This document shows positions 1 through 12,389 of a DNA stretch of 64,000 nt, piece after piece; the first letter of the stretch is position 1, and each line of letters opens with the position of its first letter. Position numbers and translations under genes: made by a program. The stretch lies in assembly GCA_034687125.1 (NCBI GenBank), contig JAQGBZ010000281.1, forward strand, positions 1-64,000, given 5' to 3'. The stretch comes from Neelides folsomi (taxonomy: Eukaryota; Arthropoda; Collembola; Neelipleona; Neelidae). The notes beneath the pieces are model-generated. The model was given only the letters and a program-made list of their open reading frames with translations, ran no database searches and was not told the origin of the DNA.

Positions 1-370
1 TTAATTGAATCTTCAGTGTCTTTGTGTGTGGAATGGTAGTTAAGAGGGGGAGAAGTGGTACGGATGGTGGTTTAGCGGGGGGTAAAAGTGGAACGGAGGG
101 AGGTTTAGAGGGGTGAAGAAGTGGAACGGAGGGTGGTTTAGTGGGGGGCAGAAATGTAACAGAGTGTGGTTTAGAGGGGGATTGAAGAAAAACGGAGGGG
201 GGATTAGAGCGGAATAAAAGTGGAACGAAGGGCGGTTTAGAGGGGATAGAATTGGAACGGAGGGAGGTTTAGCGGGGAATTGTATTGAAACGGATGGTGG
301 ATTAGAGGGGGACAGACGTGGACCGAATGATGGATTAGGACGGAAAAGAAGTGGAACGGAAGGTGGTTTG
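1..370. repeat. G-rich minisatellite, about 33-34 bp unit, block A
   Basis: About ten degenerate tandem copies of a unit resembling GTGGAACGGAGGGTGGTTTA followed by a G run and a short A-rich spacer. Anchors of the type GTGG(A/T)ACGG fall near 54, 87, 121, 154, 189 and 219, which gives the period. The strand is strongly G-rich compared with the AT-rich surroundings. The array starts before or at the window edge. No coding frame is kept through it. Confidence 0.85.
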
Positions 371-789
371 ATGGATAGATGTTGTGTTAATTAAATTAAT
401 TATTCCTGTCCGAATTGGCGATTTTTCTTTAAAAATACTCATAAATTCATAATCATACTCATATAGTGCCTTTTGGAATTTCAATCAGACTCTTTTCATC
501 CTGCACGTTTTCAGAGGCTTTTATTGAAAAATTTCGTTCCGGATTCGAAAAAACTTTTCTCACTTTTGAAAAAATTATTCAAATTTCATTCACTTTATTT
601 ATTTTTCATATCTCCAAGAGCAATTTTATTCATTTCATTAGATTTTCACAGTAAAATTAATTAAAATGAACGGAATGATCTTGGAGATTTAAAAAATCAA
701 TAAAGACGTTTATTTAATTTATTTTAATAAAATATTTTTTCACAAATATATGAAAATTAATTTAAATCCTCTGTCTTTGTTTGTGGAAT

Positions 790-1060
790 GAAAGGTAGTT
801 AATTGGCGGTCTGAAGTGGAAAAGAGTGGATTAGAGGGGGGCAGATGTGAGACGGAGTGTGGTTTAGAAGGTTGCAGAAGTGGAACGGAGTGTAGTTTAG
901 AGGGGGATTGAAGAGGAACGGTAGGAGGTTAAAGGGGCACAGAATGAGAACGGAATGAGGCTAGAGAGGAACAGAAATGGAACGGAGGGGAGTTAGAAAT
1001 GGAAAAATGTAGAACGGAGGGCAGTTAGACGGGAACAGAAGTGGAACGGAGGTGTGTGAG
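790..1060. repeat. G-rich minisatellite, block B
   Basis: A second block of the same degenerate 33-34 bp unit as at 1-370 (anchors such as GTGGAACGGAGTGT and AGAGGAACGG), separated from it by about 400 bp of AT-rich DNA. A short relic of the unit (GGGGTACAGAAGTGGAACG) recurs near 1610-1630. The spaced blocks suggest one larger repeat that was duplicated and then decayed. Confidence 0.75.
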
Positions 1061-1130
1061 AGGTTAACAAAAGATGAACGTTTAAAGGATGACTTTAGAA
1101 CATGTATGGACAAATTAATCGGACCGTCTC

Positions 1131-1262
1131 CAAGGGTGCTTGATACAATGTGATATCTTACACCCACGGTTTTGATGGTTACCGCGTTTTTGTGGGATAC
1201 CCTTACTCGATGGGATACCGGCAAAGGGTGGACCCGTCGGACGACGGATCCGCTAGTCTCCC
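1131..1262 (+). repeat. Composite repeat, copy A (YTHGF/GYRQRV block)
   Basis: First of two diverged copies of the same sequence; the other is at 1677-1784. Shared landmarks in order are AAGGGTG, TCTTACACCCACGGTTTTGA, GGGATACCGGCAAAGGGTG and GACGACGGATCCGCTAGT. Read on the plus strand both copies give YTHGF then GYRQRV; this copy continues DPSDDGSAS. The reading frame here is broken by a TGA just after the first landmark. It may be a fragment of a duplicated coding sequence or a non-coding repeat. I do not recognise the family. Confidence 0.7.
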
Positions 1263-1479
1263 CTATTATAAATAGGAGTAATAATTAATTTGGGTACACA
1301 ATAACTATCCTGCCTTTATTAGCAACTTTACATTAAAAATATTCATTAAAATAAATATTTTCGCAAATTAATGATCCATTCAGTGAACGATCGCTTGTAG
1401 GGGTAAAGTTTGTAAATAATTGAATTCAAACTTAAGATTTAAACTGAACACGTTTTATCAAAAATTCGTACATCCAGGC

Positions 1480-1600
1480 GCACAAAACGTTCATTATATA
1501 AGGAGTAATACTTTGGGGGAATTTCAAATTCATTCATTATACCCGAAGTTTTATTACAACAGAAGTTCATTATATCAGAACCTTTTAACATTATATAGCC
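1480..1600. repeat. Degenerate GTTCATTATA repeats
   Basis: The word GTTCATTATA or a near match appears three times (around 1487, 1530 and 1566), each followed by a CCGAAG- or CAGAAC-like tail. This suggests a worn 16-17 bp tandem or interspersed repeat between the two composite repeat copies. Confidence 0.45.
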
Positions 1601-1676
1601 GTAATCAGAGGGGTACAGAAGTGGAACGTATCGTTGAATTGGAGGTAGACAGAAGTTGTACGGAGGAGTTAATGGC

Positions 1677-1784
1677 ACCAAAGGGTGTAACCGATGGCGT
1701 TTCTTACACCCACGGTTTTGAGAGATACCACGGTTTTGCGGGATACCGGCAAAGGGTGAACACGTCGGGACGACGGATCCGCTA
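1677..1784 (+). repeat. Composite repeat, copy B (YTHGF/GYRQRV block)
   Basis: Second copy of the repeat at 1131-1262. It lies at the end of an open frame running from about 1420 to 1785 on the plus strand and reads KGVTDGVSYTHGF then GYRQRV. Compared with copy A it lacks about 18 bp in the middle and has one extra G before GACGACGGATCCGC, which changes the frame so that it ends RRIR and stop. Both copies are followed by a TTATTATA/TATTATAA tail, so the homology extends past the possible coding part. Confidence 0.7.
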
Positions 1785-2378
1785 GTTTATTATAACAGTA
1801 ATAGAGCTTATGCTAAATATTTAATAGTAAGGTTATTATTATGTTTTATGTATTAAGTAAGTTTTTATAAGAAGTTAAAAAAGTATTTGTATTTGTGAGG
1901 TTTTGAAGATCAATAAATAAAGTTTGGGCGGGGAATGTTGGAGGGCCGAAGGGACAAAAAAGAGAGATTGAACAGAGACAATTTTGTCTTCTTTTTACTC
2001 ACTGTGTATGAGATAAGTAAAAAGGGGGGCCTTTGGAGGATCCTTAAGGATTCCTTAAATTACATTTCTTGTGGTTCATTTTGAAAAGTGAATTACTTTT
2101 ATTATTATGGGACAAAGATAAAAAGGACCTAAAAGGGAAAACCCCAATTCCTTCACCAAATCTGTCCAATGTCAAATTTCCTATCAATTTTCATTTCATT
2201 TCCTAGCCTTTTAGCTTATTGTTAGTTTAAACTAATAAGTTTACATTTATAATTGGAAGTATTTTCTGAATATATTTTATACTTTTACGTTGACTATAAA
2301 TATTAGGAATAAGTTCACTATACTGGCGCAAAACTTTTGTTGGTTTTTTATATGTATTTTAGTCAAGTTAATAGTGCT

Positions 2379-3398
2379 GATCACGAATCTGAAGTCCATT
2401 AGCAGTGCAAAATTAAATTAAAAGTTACGAGAGGTCAAAACACTTAAATTCAAATTTATTTCAAATTATTTTTAGTCATCTTGCTCACTAGCACAATTTC
2501 ATCATCATTATCTCTAACAACGTTATCTGGAAAATATAACGTAAAAGCGTAAGTACAGAACAAATCAAATTTAATATTGAGGGCAGAAGCTTTCTTACAA
2601 AACATTTAGCTAGGTAGCCTGGAATAAGTTGTTTTTTTCTATTGGAAGTTGGAGCCGAGGCTTTAGCGTGGCGCCAAGTTCCTCCAAGGGAATTTGTGTG
2701 CACTCCTGAAATAGGATCCTTAAAATTAATTGAGTGATTGACCTGAAGAACAATGTAGTCAGGGTAATTTTGTAGGTGATTGTAACCCTTCCATTTATCA
2801 GAATAAATGGTTGTGCCGGGATTGATCCATTTCTTGACACAAGTTAAAAGAGTCGAATTGTCCCTTTTTTCTACAACTTCTATGAATAGACGTCCGGTAT
2901 CTCGTTCTATTCCTCCAAAAACCCAGGCCCCTTCGACGCGATGTCCGCGATGGTATTTCCGCTTCCCAAATTTAATAACGAATAAGTACATCGGACAAGC
3001 TTTCTATGCTTTGAGATTTTCCCATCGCAAGAAAAACGGAATCCATCCTTTTGGCAGGAATCCTTTAAAATTAGTTTCCCATTGCAAGATTAGTTAGGGC
3101 AATCTAACTCTCCTGATTTAGGAATTAAACCTAATATTTGAACGTTTTCTATTATAGAATTATTTAAATTCCAATTAAAAATAGTTCTCAAATTGATTGA
3201 AACCAATAGAGAAAATGAAAACGGGAGTTGAGGGAAAGTGAGTGAGAGGAAAGAGGAAGGAAACCGAAGGAAATGCATGGTATAGTTAGAAACCGCGCAA
3301 TTCAATCAGACCACTGAAATTGAAATTAACCTAATTTAATCCATCTATAACTCAGTAATCTTAATTTTGCACCACTAACCGACTTCAGATTCGTGATC
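2379..3398 (-). mobile_element. Merlin-type DNA transposon, degenerate
   Basis: A 1,020-bp element bounded by imperfect terminal inverted repeats of about 37 bp: left 2379-2415 begins GATCACGAATCTGAAGTC, and right 3362-3398 is its reverse complement ending GACTTCAGATTCGTGATC. It encloses a minus-strand remnant of an ISXO2/IS1595-like (Merlin) transposase. No matching 8-9 bp target duplication could be read next to the repeats, so the true ends may lie slightly outside or the duplication has decayed. Confidence 0.85.
2488..3115 (-). pseudogene. Merlin (ISXO2-like) transposase pseudogene
   Basis: The longest open part (2488-2991) shows the ISXO2-like DDE domain: FGKRKYHRGHRVEG, WVFGGIERDTGR, a catalytic-type D in IYSDKWKGY, VNHSINFKDP and TWRHAKA. 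Upstream in another frame is a zinc-ribbon-like stretch (CPN, then CNGKLILKD, then FRFSC), interrupted by a stop. The copy is dead on three counts. The IDES segment that normally carries the first catalytic Asp just before KFGKRKYHRG is gone. The stretch between zinc ribbon and DDE domain is much too short, indicating an internal deletion. The usual Glu before TWRH is Gly (SLGGTWRH). Identity of the superfamily is secure; the function is lost. Confidence 0.85.
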
Positions 3399-4975
3399 CT
3401 TGTATGTTAATTAGTACGAAATGCCAAATATTAATATTAAATTATTAAATTCAAAATATGACTTCTTATTTGCTGATTTAATATTTTAAAGTAATTTCGT
3501 GATTATTGAAATGAAGTAAGAAACTGAATTTGATTCTGTCGGTTGGTCAAAGGGAGTTTTTCCTGTGAGTTTGTAGCTACTTAACATTCTTCATCTTCAC
3601 ATGAAATTGACATTTGGTCTTTGGGAGGTCGAGGGATCTCCGCCGTCAACAAGTCTAAAGTTCTCTCCATCTCTCGCTCCTCTGTCTCATACACAAAACA
3701 TCAATTGTCAGAACTCGCCCTATTTAACATAACATTACCATTTCGGACGCATAACATGTATGAATGATCTTACATTATATAAAATGCTTAAATATGAAAA
3801 TTTATCATATCATCTGAAAATCTCTGTTTTAAGTTTTATCAAATTCTTTTGCTTTGTTCATTGTGCAAATTATATGCTTAACTAGAATCTAGAATAACTA
3901 CTGATAGTTGAAATTGTAAAGGGATTGTAAAGTAATAATTGGAAAGCATTGTTTTTCTATTTATTTTATAGTCGCAATCTCCCAATGTTTAGCAATGTTC
4001 TGCCTTTTAAATTGTAGCAACCACAAAGCGAAAAGATATAAAATTCGCATAGAACTTTATGTATGCTAATTGGAAATTCAGAAGCTTAATCTTTTCATTA
4101 CAAGATGAGTAGGGAAATTAAATCGTTGGGATTTTACATTCTTTTACACTTTACAACTTTATTAACTTAATCGTATAACATTTAAACGCAAAGTTTTATT
4201 ACCAATTTCACATGAACTATAAGAATGAATAATATGACAAAGTTTATGAAAAGTTATAAAAGAATTAATACATATGCAGATATATTATATAGAGTATCAT
4301 ACAGTCAGAAATGAAAGGAATTGAGTTGAGTTGTAAGTATTAAAAAAGAGTGAGGATTTGAAGATTTTACAAGTTACTTAAAATTCCTTTTGAAACAAAG
4401 TTTTAAGTCTTTTCGGCTTCTTTGGAGGTCTTTGCCAATTTAATTACACCAATTATGACGCTCCGACCCTCAAACTTCCATTAACGTTTATTCATTTTCA
4501 TTTGAAGGATCTGATAAGATTCAGAGAGGAAACTCCTTCAAGTTGAATCACAAGATGAGTGAAATGAAACCAATAAGAAATCAAGTTTCTTCCACATCAT
4601 TCCTTTCCACTTTTCAATTTCGCTTATCTTCAAATTGCTCCATTCCTTCTATGTATTCCCAATATTGCTAATTTACCCTAAAGACCTTCGTTTCTTTGTT
4701 ATAGGTTTTATAGACTTTTATAGGCCTCACTTTCATAGTTTGAAACAACGAAACATTTTGAAATAACTATTTATTGTAAAATAAAAATTTTATTAATTTA
4801 ATAAAAATTAAAAATATTCATTTTATTTGAACATGAAATAAATACATAGAATAAATAAATAGCGTATAAAAACATTTAATTTTTGAGTGATTTTAGGAGT
4901 TAAATAAATATTGTGGGTCAGCTCAGCAGAATTTCTTGTTCGTTTCCTCTGACTAATTGGATCTTTGGCTTCTTT

Positions 4976-4991
4976 GGGGGGGGGGGGGGGG
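4976..4991 (+). repeat. Poly-G run (16 G)
   Basis: Sixteen consecutive G followed by GAGGAGG-like sequence. It could form a G-quadruplex, and its length is a likely place for assembly or length error. Confidence 0.95.
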
Positions 4992-7241
4992 AGGAGGAAT
5001 GGATCCTTCGATTGTAATCAACTTCACCAACTTCCCAATCTCTCTTCCCATCTTTCCTTCTTCCCTTCTTCAGAGGGAAACAGCCAGAGACTTGAGACCC
5101 ATTCATACATTTGAACATTTACAGGACAAACTTGTCGACATCACATTACACATTTCCTTACTGATTGTCGTCTATTGGAACTTACCTGTCTTCACTCCCC
5201 ACTTTATCTTTTTTCCTATTTGCTTTTCGACTTTATTATTAAAAGAGTTGAACTAACAATAAGTTGAACAAATCGGTTCTATCTGTATGTATATGTATGT
5301 ATATCAGACATGGAAGATCTTGTAAATATAAGACTTGTACATATGATATGTACAAGTGTATGTGTGTGTATATATATAAGATCTATATCTATGTTTATTA
5401 TCAATGGATCAAAGACATTTTCTTGTAACAGATTTTTGAAACTTTGAGATTCCTCCGAATTTGTTATACTGAAAATATTTATTTTTCCACTTTTTGGGTC
5501 AACGAATGAATTCGAATGTTTTGAGGGTTGAGATTTTGAGTTTTGAATGAAAGGTTTACTTGGCATTTCAAGGCCTCCAATTTGTTTCTCCCTCGTGTGG
5601 TCCGTCGGCGGTGTGGCACAACGACAGACACCCCAATTACGACCAAAGCCAAAAACTCCCCCTCTATAACTAACTTTACCTCAATTTCATTCAATCCAAA
5701 GAATCCGATACATTTATTTGTAAATTATATTGATAAAATCATTTTTTGAAATAATAAAAGTTTACTTTGAATAAATTTGTTTTATTGTATTTAAATCCAA
5801 CCGTTTTTTATAATTATTAAATCCAAGTTGTTTAATATTTAATTGAAAACTTAATTTGTAAATTTAGTTAATTGTGACAATGTTTAAAAGTAAAGTTCTT
5901 ATTAAGTTTAAACACAATGGTTATTCTCAAATTCGGTTGATTTCTTTATTTCCTTAATGGTGGCGAAGGTGTGAAAATCGTATTGTTTACGACCATTCGT
6001 TGTAGTTGCTCCCAATTGGCGGTAATTTAAAATGAAATACGAATGGAGGGCGAAATGTTGAAGAGGCGTTGACGGAGAATTAATGTAGAATATATATACA
6101 AAGAGTGCCGTGAAGTGTGGAAGGGAGTTAAAGAGTTAAAGGACCAAGTTAAAGAAGTTTGTAATTATAGGCCATGTTATTAAAATGGGAAGATCTCGTT
6201 AACTTTTCTTCAACTTCCCCTCTTTTTTCAACTCACAACTTTTCTCTCTTTTCATTCACTCTTTGGTAATTTTTGTATAACTATTACATACATACACAAG
6301 TACATATTATGTATGTACCTTCCACGCCTCTTGTGAATTAGTTTAGAATTACTTACTTAGGGTTACTTGTTTAGAGTTAATTATCTAAAAATACATAAGG
6401 TGAAATATTAAAGAAATGACCATTTGGTTTTCTCCCTCTTTATCTCGCAAAGGAGGGCCAGAGATGAAATTGGAAATAAACTTCATCTTTCCCCCATCAA
6501 CGAGGTGAATAACTTTGGTTTAAATGGCCGTCCAAGTGTTCCTCAACCCATCAACTTCAACTAAATGGAACCCAACGCCCCGCGCTTCACTTTATTCATT
6601 TTTCACCTTCTCCGCCCCGAAAAGTCCCAAACTCTCAAATTCATCAAAACACTTCCTTCCTATTCCCAACCCAAAATAACATAATAATGAACAGTTTCAC
6701 ACAATTTAATAAAAAGACATTAAACGAATACAAATTCGTTTAAAATAATTAAATTAAATTATTTTAGGTAATTTATAATAGGTTCAATTTCTTAATGTAA
6801 GAGTTAAATAAATTTAAATGCGAATAATGTGAAATTGGAATTTTCGTGATTTTTTTTAAATATTATTGTGATTTTAAAAAGGCGCTGAGTTTGGGTTGGG
6901 TGGAGAAGTAAAGACTGAAATATTTCTCTGCTCGTGTCATCGGCATAACTTTTATGTATTAAGATGGGTATTTTACGAGGATTCCTCCTTTGGGTTATTC
7001 GACGTTCTTCCTCAAAGTTCATGGGCCAAAGTTGTTGAAAAAGTGATTGAAAACCTCTTGAGTTGGACATTGAGACTTTTGAGACTTTGGGGAGTTTTGA
7101 GTATAGACGTTGAGAGAAACGTTGGAAGTTTATGGGCCATTAAATTTAGTGTGTTGTAAGTGGAGGCTCCTTCTTCTTTCTCGACTTATTATCATCACTT
7201 TTACAAAGAGGTGAAAAAGTGAACATCTTCATTTCTAACTT

Positions 7242-7350
7242 CATTAGCTTCTTTGGTTTCCTTTACTTCTTTAACTTCTACAATATATAGATTCTTTGGC
7301 TTTTTGGCTCCTTTGGCTTCTTTGGCTCCTTTGGTTCCTTTGAATCTACA
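7242..7350. repeat. CTTTGG-rich degenerate tandem repeat
   Basis: Irregular repetition of TTCTTTGGCTCCTTTGG-like units of about 9-15 bp. On the minus strand it reads as an artificial K/E/A/G-rich frame, which I treat as simple sequence. Confidence 0.75.
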
Positions 7351-8594
7351 AAGGTCGTTGGAAAGAAGAACACGTCTATTTAAACTGGATCTTATGCAAA
7401 TGAGTCTCAAAAGCCCTAAAACACACTCCGAATACATTTTTAATTACCGGCTTTGCCATTATAGTAAATCACATGTTGGACTTGGACATTCACTTCATGT
7501 TCTTCTTCTTCACTCACATCTTATTTACTTCGTATTTACAATTACTCAAAGGTTGAATAGAAATATTTTTGTATACAAACACTAATGCAAACTTGGTATA
7601 AATCTACAAGCAATATACTTACAGTATTTTATGTATCTTCTATCGATGTATGTAATATTTTTACTTGTTTGGTTTGTGTATAAATTCACCTGTAGTTGAA
7701 TCAACCCTCAATCACCTTCATTAATTCACTTTGATAATCATCTCCTAATTAATTTATTCTTCTCATTACTTCTTTTGAATCCTTAAACTCTTCCGTTAAA
7801 GGAATTCGAACTCAACTTAGCCGAATAATAAGAAATTCAAGCTAACTTTAAAGTAAAATATTTAAAATTGGTCAAAATGGTTAAAATGTGAGATTTATGG
7901 TTAAAGAGATTGTTAAAGAGAATTAAGTCCAATTTAACAATTTGAAGGGATTGAGAGTTGAAGAAAGACATGAAGAGGATTTGAAGAACAGGCGGAGAGG
8001 AAATGGGCCATTTTGTGCAAAGGGGAAATGATTGAAAGGTAATTGATGGACCGCAGGTGGAACTTTTTTTTACTTTTTACTGACTTCAAGTTCCCTTTCA
8101 TTTTCTACGATTTCCAATGTCTTTCTATGTTTCTATGAACATCCTTCTAACCGAAATTCTAACCCAAGTTCATATCTTACTTGTATGGTTTCTATATATG
8201 GAGTCTGAATGTCTGAAGTCTGAAGAGAAGTTAAATTATGTTGAGGATGGGAGTGAAAATATACAGACTTCTGATCCTTAATTCTTTAATAGTCGCTTTA
8301 GAAGCAGAAATTGAATTTGTGAGTTGATCCAGTAAAGATGTAATTGCAGAGGGAAAGATTCAATTTCTCTTTTCCTTCAGTTTATAACTACGGTTCAATG
8401 GAGTTTGAACGGAGTTTGAATGGAGTTGAATGGGAGGGAAATGCGTGTGGTCGGAAGGTCGGAAGGACATTAAATTAAATGAGATTACCCCCAATAGAAC
8501 TCTAACTGGTAATCTCAAATGAGGAACAGAAGCCCTCAAATCATTACCATTAAAGACAAAAAACCTCAGAAGTTCAAAATTCTCTTTGATTTAT

Positions 8595-8663
8595 TTCAAA
8601 TTCACTTCAATTTCAATTTCACTTCAATTTTAAATTCACTTCAATTTCAAATTCACTTCAATA
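8595..8663. repeat. Tandem repeat, TTCACTTCAATTTCAAA unit
   Basis: About four copies of a 17-18 bp unit built on ATTCACTTCAATTTC, with small changes between copies. Confidence 0.85.
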
Positions 8664-8805
8664 GAATAACAATCAATTGAATTACTATTTGTGAAATTAA
8701 AACTTTAAAGCTAATTATATTTTAGGAAATGGAAAAGAGCTTGGCGTTATGTAACTGGATGTATTCAAACTGAATCAAAGTGTAAAATGAAATATAATTT
8801 TTTTA

Positions 8806-8988
8806 TTGAATGGATTACCTAATTATGGGTCTGATTTGAAGGATTCTTGCATAATGGATCTTCATCATGTTCATGATCATCTTGTTCCTCCAGTTGTTGA
8901 ATGCTCAACGGAGGCAGATTCCAAAGGTATTGATTATTCAGTAGAGAATTTCATTATCCTCGTGCCTCGAGTTATAACAAAGGAATAA
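8806..8988 (+). CDS. Possible exon or ORF, 60 residues, unknown
   Basis: An open frame without low-complexity composition, reading from NGLPNYGSDLKDS through DLHHVHDHLVPP to a TAA after VPRVITKE. It lacks an ATG at its left end (TTG begins the open stretch; the first in-frame ATG is about 16 codons in), so it would be a terminal exon or a small protein starting at MDLHHVHDH. No clear splice acceptor or poly(A) signal fixes it. I do not recognise the family, and a chance frame or transposon relic is possible. Confidence 0.2.
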   Translation: MNGLPNYGSDLKDSCIMDLHHVHDHLVPPVVECSTEADSKGIDYSVENFIILVPRVITKE

Positions 8989-9076
8989 TTGAAGGGCGGC
9001 TGTACATTCAAAAAACACATTGCTCTTCATTACTTATACACTTACAAATTCTAATTCTTTTTTTCAATCAAATTAC

Positions 9077-9148
9077 CATTTTTATCAAAATCTTCATTTT
9101 TATCAAAATCTCCATTTTTATCAAAATCTCCATTTTTATCAAAATTGT
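9077..9148. repeat. 18-bp tandem repeat, four copies
   Basis: Four head-to-tail copies of CATTTTTATCAAAATCTC at 9077, 9095, 9113 and 9131; the last is diverged. Looser ATTTTTATCAAA copies continue to about 9210. Confidence 0.92.
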
Positions 9149-12100
9149 GATTTTATCATAATTTCCATTATTAAATTTTTCATTTTTATCAAATTTTTCA
9201 TTTTTTAGCAAAAAAATCACTTTCTTTTAAAAATTTCAGTTTTACGCCCAAAATAATAAAATAATTATTCTAAATAATTAAAAATGTTGATTATTAATAT
9301 TCATAGAATGTTATTAAAAATCTTAAATGTGCAGATTGATGTTAAAATGGAAAGTGAGGTTTATTAATTAAAAAGATAGTAAATTTAGTGTTGGATGAAA
9401 AGACCACCTGTGACCATTTGAGATCTACAGGTAGGAAGGAAGATGAGCCTGAGGAAAGTGAAGGGATTGAGTTTGAATTGAATGTTCATTTCATTTGCTT
9501 TCACGTCAAATCCCCCTTCATAATTCTTCGGGCTAAAGAGGGAATTAAAAAAGTGGAGCGGATATTAAAAATATTAAAACTTCCCTCATTAGTATTCCAA
9601 ACAACAAAGTCAGAAGCCAAGAGGGAAAAAGGAAAAAAATATTTTTTTTTCTCTTTCACTTGATCTTGTAAGTACACCAAGATTTATTGAAATATATTAA
9701 ATCCATATAAGCTTCTTATCATTTTATCATTTCTAATAAAAATACTTTTCCCAATATTTTTCATTTTTTATTGATTGATTTTGATTGATTTATTGATTTT
9801 ATCTAAAATAAACAATGATGATATTAATCATGAAATATATTTTTAATGTATTATATTTATTATGTAATAAATGAAATATTTTTAAAAATGGTAAATTGAG
9901 TTTCGTTATTTTGATTTAACTGATAGTCAAAAGTGAAGTGCGGTTTGAATCCAATGAAATTAATGAGATATTGAATACAATTTCCTACCATCGGCCACCT
10001 GTTCCCAATTACCAATTGTTAGAAGTCTTAAGGTTGCAATGGCAGATTTGAAAAAATGACCAGGTCGTTTACCCGACGCGTGCCCTTCCAAATCCCATTA
10101 ATTTGAGACCCAACTTACATATTAATTACAACACATCCATCCTATCAAATCTATTCAAATCTACGATGCGATTCAAATCTGTCATCGGGATTCAGGTTAT
10201 TAAACAAATTATCTTTACTTGACATCTTAAAACCTTCGTCTTTTTTCTTCCTCACCTTTTCCCGCTTTTTACAAAACATTTTAAATTGTTTAAAAACTGT
10301 TAAATCGCAACGCTTCTTTAATAACATTATTATTATTAAAATGGGACTATTTAAGCGTCCAAGTTTAGACGGGTTTATTCAAATGAGACCGTTTAGGTTT
10401 ATTTAAAGTCAATTACATTACATTTCCTTAAGCATCAATTAATTAAAAGAGGAGAAGTTAAGGAAAAAAAGTAATGAGATGAAAAAAGTATTTAAATGTT
10501 CCAAACAATCCAAAATGTGAATTGACATTTCCTTTCTCCTGTGTTTGTAATTGAAGGAACCACAAAGTGGCACCTTCAATAAGAACCTTAAGAAGGAAGA
10601 GTTGGATTGAACGTGAGGGCAAAGGTGATCGGAATGGGAGATTCAACTCATTTCGTATTCACCAACTTCCCATCTGATAAACATTGGAAACAAAAACCCG
10701 CACGGAACTCTCATTACACAAACCATGAATTAAAAACAATGGGAATCTCATTGAGATCAAATGAACCATCATCACAGTAATGAAAATTATTTTAACATTT
10801 ACTTCACATTTTATTCCCCGAATTAAATTTAATTAAGATAATTCTAAGCTTAATTGGTTTTAATATATTAAGTAAAATTAAACTCCCATTAATTTATTTA
10901 ATTTAAGTTTAAATATTAAAGTCTTGTTTAACTTAATGATTAGTTAAGAATTTTCTCATTGTTGTCAAATTCTATTTAATCAAATTCAAAAAGGAATTAC
11001 TGTTACTGAATAACGTGTAAAGAATGTTAATTGATAATTCGTTGCTTCTTCAGAAGTCTTTTAAGCGTTAAATATCTTGTAAAGTAAGTTGGTTAAAGAA
11101 AGGAACTCTGCCGGTTCTTCCAGAGGTTTGGCAGAAGAAAGAAAAGGGAAGTGTCGAGGAGTTGTAAATCTTCAATGGATTTAAACCAATAATTTATTTT
11201 ATGGCCCGAGTTGTTTTCCCTCTAATGAGCCGCCGCCTCCTTCGTCTAATTCCTTCCAATTCCCTCTAAAAATCCTCAAGTTCTTTTCTCCGATTCTCCA
11301 AACTCTCCAAAGTCTCCAATTATTCTTCTAATTCGCCGAGTGAACCTGAGCAATTTGGCAAATCATAGGCTTCATCATCGTAGGAAACAACTTTTATACA
11401 TTTTGAACAGCCATTGAGGGAAATTAAACATCCTTTCGCTTTCAAAATGCACAAACCCTTCCCATTCACCTGTAATCAAACCTTCAGCCATTTCAAACTG
11501 CTTTTTGAAAAATAATAAATATTGAAATATTTACAATAATATATTTTTATATCAATATTTACTCACCTTCATTTTTCAACACATTTTTACAATTTCCAGA
11601 CATTGGCGCTCATTGGCCCTCATCTGTTTTGCAATTTATGCTTTGCCAATTTATGACTTGTAAAAATATTTTTAAACAAATGGCCAGTTTTTATATTTGC
11701 GCTTTGTATTTATGTTTTGTATTATATATGTACCTATTTGCTTTTGTTATGTTTGGTATTTTGCATTTTAAGCTTTGAATTTAAGTAGTTGGAAAGTTCA
11801 AAGTTGTGGAGCGAGTTAGGTCCAAAGATTTACGATCTTTTTAATTGCTCTTCTTCGCCCCTTTATTTAAATAAGGAAGCAATGCAATTGATATTTCTAT
11901 TCATTGACTATTTCAATTCACTCAAATCAATTACAAATTCTACTTCAATTACAAATTCAACTTCAATTACAAATTGATGTTCTGAAATGACAAACTCAAA
12001 CAAGCGACAATGAAGAGCCAAAGCTATGGAAAAGGAGTAGAGACATCAAAGATGGATTGATCTTCATTCCGGCCAAAGTTGTTGATTTAAAATCAGCTTC

Positions 12101-12389
12101 ATTCATTTGTTCCTTTCATTCTCCTCCGACCTCAAGTGAATAAAAAAATGGTCATTAATCTCATTTTTTATCCCCCGCTTTTACTTCATGAATTATGTTG
12201 TGCGTAAATTATATGGACCAATATATTTTATTTTTTATACCCCAAGGATCATGTTTGGATATTTTACTCAATATTGTGTCTATGTACCATATACCATATA
12301 TGTATTTATATAATATTTTTATATTTATATGTATGAATGTATGTATGTGCATTAGATTTTTGTATAGAGAAAGATTAAGTTAAGTATAC

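Larger units (their letters stand above)
3399..12389. other. AT-rich stretch with no convincing gene
   Basis: Nine kilobases without an open frame that looks like protein and has splice context. It contains homopolymer and simple-sequence tracts (listed separately), AT-rich microsatellites near 5290-5390 and 12260-12340, and one weak 60-residue candidate at 8806-8988. Short frames elsewhere are low-complexity. No RNA gene was recognised. Confidence 0.6.

Noticed and set aside
7242-7437. Lys/Glu/Ala-rich minus-strand frame
   Set aside because: Explained by the CTTTGG-type simple repeat.
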